NCBI RefSeq assembly: GCF_029714305.1
Contig: NZ_CP121647.1
Span: forward strand, 620,001-684,000
DNA: 64,000 bases
Direction of reading: 5' to 3'
From: Bradyrhizobium sp. CB3481
Lineage (GTDB): Bacteria; Pseudomonadota; Alphaproteobacteria; Rhizobiales; Xanthobacteraceae
The position numbers and the translations under genes are program-made. Under the pieces are notes generated by a model that was given only the letters and a program-made list of their open reading frames with translations, ran no database searches and had not been told where the DNA came from. Position 1 is the stretch's first letter. Each line of letters opens with the position of its first letter. Shown one piece after another: positions 49,936 to 60,222 of the stretch.

Positions 49936-51612
49936 ATGCAACGCCTGGGAATCGATATGCGTATCTCGGTCTGGCTGATCGCACTGACGCTGGCGATCTC
50001 GCTCATTGCCGCAGAAGCGACCGCCGCGAAGATGACCGGTGCTCCCGCGGCGACATGCAGCGGCCTCGTCGGGCCAGCCGACAACGGCGTGAAGATCGAT
50101 TCCGCCAGCATCGTCGCACCGTCGCCGCTTGCGGTCGCCGAGAAGGGGCCGACGCCGGCGGCGCGCGTCTCGCCGGCCAATCCGGAATTCTGCAAGGTGC
50201 TCGGTCACATCGCGCCGTCAGACCCCAATGCGCCGCCGATCAAATTCCAGGTCAACCTGCCACTCGAATGGAACGGCCGCTCGCTGCAATATGGCGGCGG
50301 CGGCTTCAACGGCGTGCTGATCACCGGGCTGGCCTTGCCGCCGGCCTATCCGTTCGGCGCGCCGTCGCCGCTGGCACGCGGCTTCGTCACCTACGGCACG
50401 GATTCCGGCCACGAGACCAAGCCGGGCGAGCCGCCGCAGGTCTTTGCGCTCAATGACGAGGCGTTCGAGAATTTTGCGCATCGCGCCTACAAGCGCGTGC
50501 GCGATGCCGCGATCGCCCTGATGGTGCGGGCCTACGGCAACCCGCCGGCAAAACTCTATTTCATGGGATCGTCGGAAGGCGGCCGCGAGGCGCTGACCAT
50601 GGCGCAGCGCTATCCCGATGATTTTGACGGTATCTTCGCCCGCGTGCCCGTTATCAACTGGGTCGGCCTGCAACATGCCGGAACGAAATCGGGCCTCGCC
50701 ACGATGGGCGAGGGCTGGATACGTCCGGCGCAGGTCGACCTCGTCGCCAAGGCGGTGCTCAAGGCGTGCGACAAGACCGACGGTGCCGAGGACATGCTCG
50801 TTCTCGATCCCGTCGGCTGCAAAGCGAAATTCAGGGTGGAAGAGCTGCGCTGCGCGGCGGGCCAGAGCGGCGATCAATGTCTGAGCGAGCCGCAGGTCGC
50901 GGCGATCAAGACGCTGCATGGGACGTACAAATTCTCCTTCGCGCTGGAGAATGGCCTCGACGATTACCCGGGCTGGGGCGTCTCCGGCGAAAATACCCCG
51001 GCGTTCGGCCCGACCGGCGGCTGGAACGCCTGGTGGCTCGGCAAGGCCGCGCCGGTGCAGCCGCCGGCGCCGAACAACGGCATCGCCTGGATCTATGGCG
51101 CGGGCGGCATTCAATATGTCTTCGCGCGCGATCCGAAGCTCGACGTCACCACTTACAAGCCCGAAGATCACAAGGAGCGGCTGCTGCAGGTGTCACGGCT
51201 GATGGATTCGACCAATCCGGATTTGAGCCGCTTCGCGGCGCGCGGCGGCAGGCTCGTCATTCTCGAAAACATGGCCGACTACGCCCAGAGCCCCTATGCC
51301 GGCATCCGCTATTTCGAGAATGTGCAGCGCACGCTCGGCAAGGAGAAGACAGCAGAGTTCGCAAGGCTCTACACGGCGCCGGGCGTCGATCATGTCGGCT
51401 CCGGCGCGCCGGCCAATGTCGACATGCTGGCGGTGCTGGTCGACTGGGTCGAGAAGGGCAAGGCGCCCGGCGATCTCGACGTGACCGAGCAACGGCTCGA
51501 CACGCCGGCCTTCGAGACAACGCGCTCGCTGCCGCTGTGCCAGTGGCCAACGTGGCCGCACTATAAATCGGGCCCGATCGATCGGGCCGCGAGCTTTGCC
51601 TGCGCGCCGTAG
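49936..51612 (+). CDS. Tannase/feruloyl-esterase-family protein
   Basis: A 558-residue exported protein (signal about 1-31; ATG at 49936 or 49957). Tannase fold blocks: LPLEWNGRSLQYGGGGFNG, GFVTYGTDSGHE, nucleophile loop GSSEGGREAL with Ser213, Asp loop NMADYAQSP, and His in GVDHVGSG. In typical members Cys precedes the Ser and follows the His (CS-D-HC motif, a disulfide); both Cys positions are here replaced (Ser212, Val), so the disulfide is absent. Probably hydrolyses a phenolic ester in the periplasm, consistent with fcs and the P450. Confidence 0.9.
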   Translation: MQRLGIDMRISVWLIALTLAISLIAAEATAAKMTGAPAATCSGLVGPADNGVKIDSASIVAPSPLAVAEKGPTPAARVSPANPEFCKVLGHIAPSDPNAPPIKFQVNLPLEWNGRSLQYGGGGFNGVLITGLALPPAYPFGAPSPLARGFVTYGTDSGHETKPGEPPQVFALNDEAFENFAHRAYKRVRDAAIALMVRAYGNPPAKLYFMGSSEGGREALTMAQRYPDDFDGIFARVPVINWVGLQHAGTKSGLATMGEGWIRPAQVDLVAKAVLKACDKTDGAEDMLVLDPVGCKAKFRVEELRCAAGQSGDQCLSEPQVAAIKTLHGTYKFSFALENGLDDYPGWGVSGENTPAFGPTGGWNAWWLGKAAPVQPPAPNNGIAWIYGAGGIQYVFARDPKLDVTTYKPEDHKERLLQVSRLMDSTNPDLSRFAARGGRLVILENMADYAQSPYAGIRYFENVQRTLGKEKTAEFARLYTAPGVDHVGSGAPANVDMLAVLVDWVEKGKAPGDLDVTEQRLDTPAFETTRSLPLCQWPTWPHYKSGPIDRAASFACAP

Positions 51613-51613
51613 A

Positions 51614-51717
51614 CCCTCATGGTGAGGAGGCGCCTTGGCGCCGTCTCGAACCATGCAGGCCCGTCTGTGGCCTACATCCTTCGAGACGCCCGCGTTGCGG
51701 GCTCCTCAGGATGAGGG
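51614..51717. repeat. Palindromic repeat, family D (copy 4)
   Basis: CCTCATGGTGAGGAGGCGCC at left and CGAGACGCCCGCGTTGCGGG / CTCCTCAGGATGAGG at right. It starts one base after the esterase-like gene's stop codon. Confidence 0.85.
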
Positions 51718-51742
51718 TTCTGCAGATCGTGATGCCTCAAAG

Positions 51743-53017
51743 CTACCCCGTCACCTTGCTCGATCCCTGCGTGATCAGCCGAGCGGCGCGCTGGTCGCGG
51801 GCGTGAATCCACAGCCAGCTTAGCGCGACGCTGAGGCGGTTGCGTAGGCCGATCAGGAAGTAGATGTGGGCGATGCCCCAGATCCACCAGGCGAGATTGC
51901 CGCGTAGCTTCATCCAGCCGAAATCGATCACGGCCTTCTTCTTGCCGATCTGAGCGAGGCTGCCGGCGTGCTTGTAGCGGAACGGCGGCAGCGTCTCGCC
52001 GTTGAGGCGCGCCTTGATCAGCGCGGCCACGTAACGTCCCTGCTGCTTGGCCGCCGGCGCGATGCCCGGTACGGGGTTGCCGTCCGGGCCTGCGATCGTC
52101 ACGGTGTCGCCGATCGCGAACACGTCGGGATGGCCGGGCACGGTCAGATCAGGCTCGACCTTCAACCGATAGGCGCGGTCGGCCGGCGCGTTCATCCATT
52201 CCGCCGCCCGCGAGGCGCGCACGCCGGCGGCCCAGACGATGGTCCTGGCCTCCAGCTTCTTGCCGCCGAAGACGACGCCATCGATGGCGCATTCGGTGAC
52301 GGGCTGGCCCAGCACCACCTCGACGCCGAGTTCCTCCAGCGACCGCTGCGCGTAGGCGGAGAGATCCTCCGGAAATCCCGCGAGCACGCGCGGACCGGCC
52401 TCGACCAGGACGACGCGAGTCTTGTGCGTGTCGATGTTGCGAAAATCCGGCGGCAGTGTGTCCTTGGCGAGATCGGCGATGGTGCCGGCCATTTCGACGC
52501 CGGTCGGGCCGGCGCCGATGATGACGAAGGTCAGCAGCGCGGCGCGCCTGATCGGATCGGTTTCTCGCTCGGCACGCTCGAACGCGACAAGGATACGACG
52601 CCGCAGCGTGGTGGCGTCCTCCAGCGTCTTCAGGCCGGGGGCGAACGGCTCCCACTCGTCATGGCCGAAATAGGCGTGGCGGGCGCCGGTGGCGAGCACC
52701 AGCGTGTCGTAGGCGATGGTCTCGCCGTCTTCGAGCAACACGCGCTTACCCCCTGCATCGATGCCGTTCACATTGGCGAACAGCGTCGTCACCTCCTTGC
52801 GGTCGCGCAGGAGATAGCGCACCGGCCAGGCGATCTCAGACGTCGCCAGCGAAGCGGTCGCGACTTGGTAGAGCAGCGGCTGGAACAGATGATGGTTGCG
52901 GCGATCGATCAGCGTGATTTTTACCGGCGCGCCGGCGAGGCCGAAGGCGGTTTCCAGCCCGCCGAATCCGGCACCGACGATCACCACGTGATGAGGCTGG
53001 TTCGGCGCTGTCGTCAT
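51743..53017 (-). CDS. Type II NADH:quinone oxidoreductase (NDH-2)
   Basis: A 424-residue FAD/NAD protein: N-terminal GxGxxG (VVIVGAGFGGLETAFGLAG), second nucleotide fold FVIIGAGPTGVEMAGTIADL, ATP-like AIGDTVTIAGPDG (FAD contact GD), quinone-site APAAKQQGRYVA and KHAGSLAQIGKKKAVIDFG. Membrane-associated through the amphipathic C-terminus (AWWIWGIAHIYFLIGLRNR). Oxidises NADH without pumping protons. Monocistronic. Confidence 0.94.
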   Translation of the reverse strand: MTTAPNQPHHVVIVGAGFGGLETAFGLAGAPVKITLIDRRNHHLFQPLLYQVATASLATSEIAWPVRYLLRDRKEVTTLFANVNGIDAGGKRVLLEDGETIAYDTLVLATGARHAYFGHDEWEPFAPGLKTLEDATTLRRRILVAFERAERETDPIRRAALLTFVIIGAGPTGVEMAGTIADLAKDTLPPDFRNIDTHKTRVVLVEAGPRVLAGFPEDLSAYAQRSLEELGVEVVLGQPVTECAIDGVVFGGKKLEARTIVWAAGVRASRAAEWMNAPADRAYRLKVEPDLTVPGHPDVFAIGDTVTIAGPDGNPVPGIAPAAKQQGRYVAALIKARLNGETLPPFRYKHAGSLAQIGKKKAVIDFGWMKLRGNLAWWIWGIAHIYFLIGLRNRLSVALSWLWIHARDQRAARLITQGSSKVTG

Positions 53018-53326
53018 GGTGTGGCCCCGGTCTATGAATGCAGGGGATTATGTAGCCATTCGCGCCTGATGGTCCAATACGCCTTTGCTAATTGGCCGAT
53101 AGCGAAACGTTATCACCTGTCGTCCCGGCCTTGAGCCGGGACCCATAACCACCCAGGGGCTTTGTTGAGAAGGCTGGAGCCACAGCAACAGCGTAACAAC
53201 CAAATCCTGTGGTTATGGGTCCCTGCGTTCGCAGGGACGACGGCAAAATAAATCTCCTGCCACCGCATCCTTTGTCAGTTCCCGACCGTCCTTGGGGTCG
53301 AGATGGCCACTGACGAGGAGAGCGTC
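53018..53326. other. Intergenic region with one repeat
   Basis: About 309 bases; the repeat at 53118-53242 fills most of it. Upstream of the small gene at 53327 no clear operator is visible. Confidence 0.6.
53118..53242. repeat. Palindromic repeat, family H
   Basis: TGTCGTCCCGGCCTTGAGCC and GGTCCCTGCGTTCGCAGGGA arms with ACCCATAACC / GGTTATGGGT inside. No second copy seen in the window. Confidence 0.82.
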
Positions 53327-53632
53327 ATGCGACGAACCGTGATAAGGTACAAGACAACGCCTGAAATGACCGAGAAGAACGCCGAACTGGTCGCAAATGT
53401 GTTTGCGGCGCTGAAGGCGGTGCAGCCGGAAGGCCTGCGCTATCTATCGCTGCGGCTGGAGGACGACACCTTTATCCATTTCGTCGAGACTGCGGCCGAG
53501 GGCGCCAGCCCCTTGCAAGGCCTTCCGGCATTCGCGGCGTTCCAGAACGGCATTCGGGAACGTTGTGCCGAGCCCCCGCTCGCCAAGGGCGCGACGGTTA
53601 TCGGCAATTATCGCATGCTGGGCGATACATGA
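53327..53632 (+). CDS. Small protein cotranscribed with the ECF-SnoaL sigma factor
   Basis: 101 residues from the ATG at 53327 (GAGGAG ribosome site six bases upstream; a start at 53303 has none). It looks like a small ABM/EthD-type alpha-beta fold (RRTVIRYKTTPEMTEKNAEL, LRYLSLRLEDDTFIHFVET). Its stop is 17 bases from the sigma-factor start. Such monooxygenase-like proteins are often located with ECF41-type sigma factors; the role is not established here. Confidence 0.75.
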   Translation: MRRTVIRYKTTPEMTEKNAELVANVFAALKAVQPEGLRYLSLRLEDDTFIHFVETAAEGASPLQGLPAFAAFQNGIRERCAEPPLAKGATVIGNYRMLGDT

Positions 53633-53648
53633 ATTCGCCGGAGGCTGA

Positions 53649-54533
53649 GTGACCGTGATTTCCGAGACGTCGAACTCTGAAATCGAGCGTCTGCTGATCG
53701 CGATGCGGCCAAGGCTGCATCGCTATTGCGCGCGCATGGTCGGCTCAGTGATCGACGGCGAGGACGTCCTGCAGGACGCGCTGATCAAGGCGGTGGAGGC
53801 CCATGCCACCGCCGGTCCTGTCGGCAATCCCGAGGGCTGGCTGTTCCGGATCGCGCACAACACCGCGCTGGATTTTTTGCGCCGTAAGCGCCGCCTGGAA
53901 GCGCTCCGGGGCGATGCGGAGATGGACATGATCGTAGACCAGCTCGATGCTGTGGAGAGTCGCCAGATCGCCGCGACCTCCTTGCGCACCTTCATGCGCC
54001 TGCCGGTGGCGCAACGCTCAAGCGTGATCCTGATGGACGTGCTCGGATGTTCGCTCAAGGAAATCTGCGAGGTCATGGAATGCAGCCTGCCGGCGGCGAA
54101 GGCATTCCTGCATCGCGGCCGTGCGCAGTTGCGCGACATCGCCGATGAACCTGATGATGCGCCGCAAGCAAAATTGTCGGATGCAGACCGCGCGCGCCTC
54201 GGCGCCTATGTCGCCCATTTCAACGCGCGCGATTTCGACGCGATCCGGGCGATGATTGCTGATGACGTCAGGCTCGATCTCGTCAACAAGACCCGCATGC
54301 GCGGCAAGGTCGAAGTGTCCCGCTATTTCGGCAATTACGCGAAGGTCAGCGACTGGCATCTGGTGGCCGGCCTGGTCGAAGGGCGCCCCGCCATCCTGGT
54401 GTTCGATCCGGGCGAGCGGGATTCAGGCCCGAAATATTTCATGCTGCTGGACTGGTCGGCCGGCCAGGTCGCCACGATCCGGGATTTTCGCCACGCGCCC
54501 TATGTCATCGATGGCGCGGAATACCTGATCTGA
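53649..54533 (+). CDS. ECF sigma factor with C-terminal SnoaL-like domain
   Basis: 294 residues from a GTG (GGAGG ribosome site). Sigma region 2 (LHRYCARMVGSVIDGEDVLQ) and region 4 (LPVAQRSSVILMDVLGCSLK, LPAAKAFLHRGRAQLRD) are followed by a SnoaL-like domain about 180-290 (YVAHFNARDFDAIRAMIADD, VEVSRYFGNYAKVSDWHLV). This architecture is of the ECF41/SigJ type, in which the fused domain replaces a separate anti-sigma factor and controls activity. Target genes unknown. Confidence 0.9.
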   Translation: MTVISETSNSEIERLLIAMRPRLHRYCARMVGSVIDGEDVLQDALIKAVEAHATAGPVGNPEGWLFRIAHNTALDFLRRKRRLEALRGDAEMDMIVDQLDAVESRQIAATSLRTFMRLPVAQRSSVILMDVLGCSLKEICEVMECSLPAAKAFLHRGRAQLRDIADEPDDAPQAKLSDADRARLGAYVAHFNARDFDAIRAMIADDVRLDLVNKTRMRGKVEVSRYFGNYAKVSDWHLVAGLVEGRPAILVFDPGERDSGPKYFMLLDWSAGQVATIRDFRHAPYVIDGAEYLI

Positions 54534-54846
54534 ACGAGCGCTTCCGGCCGATGCCGGGCGAGGTTCGCCACGGACGTGGCCGCTCCTTCCGGCTTTCCGG
54601 CCCAAAACTGCGACAAATCGTTGCCCTGGCAACCGGCACTATAGTTCTTGCCATCCCCGCCATCCGCGAATTATGGTTCCGGTGGCTTAAGCATGCGCCG
54701 AAGGTCCAAAGCCGGGCAAACCGGTTCATGCTTGCCGCTGACCGGCGATTTCGCGCACAAAATACCTCAGTGATAATGAGGTGCGCGAGACAGCGCCGGT
54801 CGCCCGGGAGACCCGGGTCTAATCGATAACGAGGAGGGGAGTGATT
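54534..54846. other. Leader region of the Liv-type operon
   Basis: 313 bases with no convincing gene; a 92-residue frame on the plus strand lacks a ribosome site. CCCGGG-AGA-CCCGGG (54803-54817) lies about 30 bases before the binding-protein start and could be an operator or leader hairpin. Confidence 0.5.
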
Positions 54847-56022
54847 ATGAAAAAGGCATTCTGGCTGGCGGGCGCGGCAATTCTGGCGCTGGCGCAGCCC
54901 GCATCCGCCGGCGACACCATCAAGATCGGCTTTGTCTCGACCTTCAGCGGCCCGACCGCTGTGATCGGCAACGACATGCGCAATTCCTTCGAGCTGGCGC
55001 TCGACCATCTCGGGCGCAAGATCGCTGGCAAGCCGGTCGAGGTGATCTACGAGGACGACGGCCAGAAGCCTGACGTGGGCAAGCAGAAGACCGAAAAACT
55101 GATCCAGTCCGATAAGGTCGATTTCATCGTCGGCTATATCTGGTCGAACGTTTTGCTGGCCTCGCTGAAGACCGCGGTCGATGCCAAAACCTTCCTGATC
55201 TCGGCCAATGCCGGCCCCTCGCAGCTCGCCGGCGAGCTCTGCTCGCCCTACGTGTTCTCGACCTCCTGGCAGAACGACCAGACCCCGCAGGCGGTCGGCA
55301 CCTACATGAACCAGAAGGGCGTCAAGTCGGTATTCCTGATCGGCCCGAACTACGCCGCCGGCAAGGACATGCTGGCCGGCGTGAAGAGCACCTTCAAGGG
55401 CCAGGTCGTCGGCGAGGAATATACGGTGTGGCCGAGCCAGCTCGACTTCTCCGCCGAACTCACCAAGGCCAAGAACTCCAAGGCCGAATCGATCTTCGTG
55501 TTCTATCCGGGCGCGGCCGGCGTGCAGTTCCTCAACCAATATGCGCAGGCCGGGATCAAGGCGCAGATTCCACTCTACACCGCCTTCACCATCGACGAAT
55601 TGTCGCTGCCTTTGCAGAAGGAAAACGCGCTCGGCGTGCCCGGCGCGCAGCAATGGGTCAACGACCTGCCGAACGCCGAAAACAAGAAGTTCGTCGAGGA
55701 CTACCGCAAGAAGTACACCGGGCTGCGGCCGACCTTCTACGGCGCGCAGTCCTATGACGCCGCGAACCTGATCAACAGCGCTGTTGTCGCGGTGAAGGGC
55801 GATACGTCCAAGAAGGACGAGATGAAGGCCGAGATGGAGAAGGCCAACTTCAAGTCAGTGCGCGGTCCCTTCAAATACGGCAACAACCACATCCCGATCC
55901 AGAACTTCTACCTGCAGGACGTGGTCAAGGACGCCGACGGCCAGCTCGCGCTCAAGACGGTGGCGACCATCGTCAAGGACGATCAGGACCGCTTCCACGA
56001 CAAATGTCCGATGAAGAAGTGA
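54847..56022 (+). CDS. LivK-type ABC binding protein (first gene of a complete Liv operon)
   Basis: 391 residues from the ATG at 54847, with GGAGGGGA as ribosome site. Signal peptide ends AQPASAG. IKIGFVSTFSGPTAVIGNDM, VEVIYEDDGQKPDVGKQKTE and IVGYIWSNVLLASLKTAVDA are typical. The mature protein is more distant from the two paralogues at 44988/48516 than they are from each other. The substrate may be an aromatic acid, given neighbouring catabolic genes. Confidence 0.9.
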   Translation: MKKAFWLAGAAILALAQPASAGDTIKIGFVSTFSGPTAVIGNDMRNSFELALDHLGRKIAGKPVEVIYEDDGQKPDVGKQKTEKLIQSDKVDFIVGYIWSNVLLASLKTAVDAKTFLISANAGPSQLAGELCSPYVFSTSWQNDQTPQAVGTYMNQKGVKSVFLIGPNYAAGKDMLAGVKSTFKGQVVGEEYTVWPSQLDFSAELTKAKNSKAESIFVFYPGAAGVQFLNQYAQAGIKAQIPLYTAFTIDELSLPLQKENALGVPGAQQWVNDLPNAENKKFVEDYRKKYTGLRPTFYGAQSYDAANLINSAVVAVKGDTSKKDEMKAEMEKANFKSVRGPFKYGNNHIPIQNFYLQDVVKDADGQLALKTVATIVKDDQDRFHDKCPMKK

Positions 56023-56174
56023 TGGTTGGCATGGCCGGTGCATGATCGGGTGCAAAACGCCCTCGGGCTTGACCCGGGGGCGGGTTGCGACAGATCATCC
56101 GCCCAACAAGAAAAATGGCGGCGGCGCAGATGTGCTGCCGCTGTTTTGTTAGGCCCCCAGCGTTCAAGGGATCA

Positions 56175-57092
56175 ATGCTTGTCTTAATCGAACAATCGCT
56201 GAACGGCTTGCAGTTCGGCCTGTTGCTGTTCTTGCTGGCAGCCGGCCTGACGCTGGTGTTCGGCATCATGGATTTCGTCAATCTGGCGCACGGCTCGCTC
56301 TACATGATGGGCGCGTATTTCGCCGCCACCTTCGTCGCCTGGACCAACAGTTTCGTGCTCGGCATCCTGCTGGCCCTCGGCGCTACATTGCTGCTCGGCA
56401 TCGCGCTCGAATTCATCGCGTTGCGGCATCTCTACGGCCGCGACCATCTCGACCAGGTGCTGGCGACCTTCGGCCTGATCCTGTTCTTCAACGACGCGGT
56501 GCGGCTGATCTGGGGCCCGGCCGGCCTGTCGCTGCCGCTGCCGGCCTGGCTCACCGCGCCGGTGCAGATCGTGCCCGGCGTGTTCTATCCGGCCTACCGG
56601 CTTTCCATCATCGTGGTCGCGCTGGCGGTCGCCGCGATGCTCTATCTCGTCGTGATGCGGACCAGGATTGGCATGTTGATCCGCGCCGGTGCCTCGAATC
56701 GCGAGATGATCGGCGCGCTCGGTATCAACATCAAGCTCTTGTTCACTTTGGTGTTCGGGCTTGGCGCCGCGCTCGCCGGCCTTGCCGGGCTGATGCAGGC
56801 GCCGATCCTCACGGTGCAGATCGGCATGGGCGAGAACATCCTGATCCTCGCCTTCGTCATCATCGTGATCGGCGGCATCGGCTCGATCCGCGGCGCCTTC
56901 ATGGCGGCGATCTTCGTCGGGATGATCGACACGCTCGGCCGCGCCTTCCTGCCGGATCTGCTGCGCATGGTGCTCAGTTCCGCCGCCGCCTCTACCGCGG
57001 CGCCCGCATTGTCGTCGATGCTGATCTATCTCCTGATGGCGATCGTGCTCGTCGTCCGTCCGGAGGGGCTGTTTCCGGCTGCCAAGCGATGA
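56175..57092 (+). CDS. livH: LivH-type permease
   Basis: 305 residues from the ATG at 56175. LNGLQFGLLLFLLAAGLTLVFG and MDFVNLAHGSLYMMGAY are diagnostic; six to eight membrane spans. Encoded about 150 bases after the binding protein; its stop overlaps the next start (ATGA). Confidence 0.94.
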   Translation: MLVLIEQSLNGLQFGLLLFLLAAGLTLVFGIMDFVNLAHGSLYMMGAYFAATFVAWTNSFVLGILLALGATLLLGIALEFIALRHLYGRDHLDQVLATFGLILFFNDAVRLIWGPAGLSLPLPAWLTAPVQIVPGVFYPAYRLSIIVVALAVAAMLYLVVMRTRIGMLIRAGASNREMIGALGINIKLLFTLVFGLGAALAGLAGLMQAPILTVQIGMGENILILAFVIIVIGGIGSIRGAFMAAIFVGMIDTLGRAFLPDLLRMVLSSAAASTAAPALSSMLIYLLMAIVLVVRPEGLFPAAKR

Positions 57093-58028
57093 AATCTCCC
57101 GTCAACGCCCGCAACGTCATCGTGGCGCTCACAGCGCTTTTCTTGCTGCTATTGCCGGCCTATTCGGCGCTGACCGGCAACATCTTTATCCTGACGCTGT
57201 TCACCCGCATCGTCATTTTCGCACTTGCGGCTGCCAGCCTCAACCTCATCATGGGCTATGGCGGCATGATGAGCTTCGGCCATGCCGCCTATCTCGGCAT
57301 CGGCGGCTATGCGGTGGGCATCCTCGCCTATGAGGGTATCGGCTCCGGCTTCATCCAGTGGCCGGTGGCGCTGATCGTATCCGCGCTCTATGCGCTCGTG
57401 ATCGGCGCCCTGTCTCTGCGCACCCGCGGCGTCTATTTCATCATGATCACGCTCGCCTTCGCCCAGATGGCCTATTACATCGCCTCGGGCATGTCGCGCT
57501 ATGGCGGCGACGACGGCCTCACCATCTACAAGCGCAGCCATTTCGGTGGCATCATTGACCTCTCGAACCGCGTGCAGTTCTATTATCTCTGCCTCGCCTG
57601 CCTGTTCGGCGGCATCTACCTGATCTGGCGCATCGTCAATTCGCGCTTCGGCATGGTGGTGCAGGGCGTGCGCTCCAACGAGCAGCGCATGCAGGCGATC
57701 GGTTTTCACGCGAACAGATATCGTCTCGTCTGCTTCGTCATCTCAGGCACGATCTGCGGGCTTGCCGGCGCGCTGCTGGCCAACAATACCGATTTCATCA
57801 GCCCGGCGACGATGTACTGGACCCGTTCCGGCGATCTCATGGTGATGGTGATCCTGGGTGGCATGGGCTCGCTGTTCGGGCCCGTGATCGGCACCATTGT
57901 CTTCCTGGTGCTGGAAGAGGTGCTGTCGCAGTTCACCGAATACTGGGCGTTGATCATGGGCCCGCTGCTATTGCTGATCGTGCTATTTGCGCGCGGCGGC
58001 ATCATGGGCGTGCTCGGGAGGTTGAGCC

Positions 58029-58036
<8 letters not shown>
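57089..58036 (+). CDS. livM: LivM-type permease
   Basis: 315 residues with about nine spans: LNLIMGYGGMMSFGHAAYLG and RTRGVYFIMITLAFAQMAY are typical. Pairs with LivH. The start overlaps livH, the end overlaps livG by 8 bases. Confidence 0.94.
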
Positions 58037-59502
<1,466 letters not shown>

Positions 59503-59521
59503 TCCAGCAAGCCGCCACGCC

Positions 59522-60097
59522 TCACCGCAAAGAGTTCCGCAGCAGCCGGTTTGCTGCGTCGGCCGCCGCGGCCGCATAGGCGCGATCACCGTGCACCAGC
59601 ATCAAGGAGATCGCGCCCTCCGAGAGCAGCCATATCTCGCGCGCGCGGCGGCGAGCATCGCGGACGCCGGCTCGCTTTAGCAAGTCCGCGAGATGGGCTT
59701 CGAGCAATGCCTTGTGTCGGCGTGCGATTGCTCGCGCGGGGTGGCCGGGTAGATCCGCAAGTTCGATGACCAGCCTGGTAAAGCCCGACCCGGCCCATCG
59801 TGGCCGGTCTGCCCATACCGCAAGATCGCGAAACAGGCCGTCAACAATCGCGGCTGGGGAGCCGGTGAGCTGATCGCCGAACGTTCTGAACGCGGCCAAT
59901 GCCAGTTCATTCTGGGCTTCAAGCACGAAGGCGAGCAACTGATCCTTACTTTGAAAATGATTATACAGAGTCCGCTTCGTGACGTTCGTCGCCGATGCAA
60001 TTTCGTCCATGCTCACGCGGCTATACCCGCGCTGGCGAAATAGCACGTATGCGGCGGCCAGGATCCGCCGTCGGGTCGGCTCTGCAGATCGTGCCAT
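59522..60097 (-). CDS. TetR-family regulator
   Basis: A 191-residue protein. HTH at about 27-50 (SMDEIASATNVTKRTLYNHF) and an all-helical ligand domain. Convergent with the Liv operon and divergent from the mandelate-racemase-like gene; probably controls the latter. Candidate operator at 60112-60126. Confidence 0.92.
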   Translation of the reverse strand: MARSAEPTRRRILAAAYVLFRQRGYSRVSMDEIASATNVTKRTLYNHFQSKDQLLAFVLEAQNELALAAFRTFGDQLTGSPAAIVDGLFRDLAVWADRPRWAGSGFTRLVIELADLPGHPARAIARRHKALLEAHLADLLKRAGVRDARRRAREIWLLSEGAISLMLVHGDRAYAAAAADAANRLLRNSLR

Positions 60098-60111
60098 GCA
60101 GTCACCCTTTA

Positions 60112-60126
60112 ACTATACCGGGTAGT
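60112..60126. promoter_or_regulatory. Candidate TetR operator
   Basis: ACTA-TACCGGG-TAGT, an imperfect palindrome 15 bases before the TetR start, between it and the enzyme gene at 60223. Confidence 0.4.
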
Positions 60127-60222
60127 GAATTTACATCCTTTGAAAAACCAGTTGGAATGGCGCCCAGGATTTATTTTTCGGCCCAGCGCGCCGGCTTCCA
60201 TCGAGCTTCGAAAGGTATCGTC

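Noticed and set aside
54551..54829. A 92-residue plus-strand frame before the Liv-type binding protein
   Set aside because: No ribosome site, no coding bias, and it overlaps the leader of the Liv operon.
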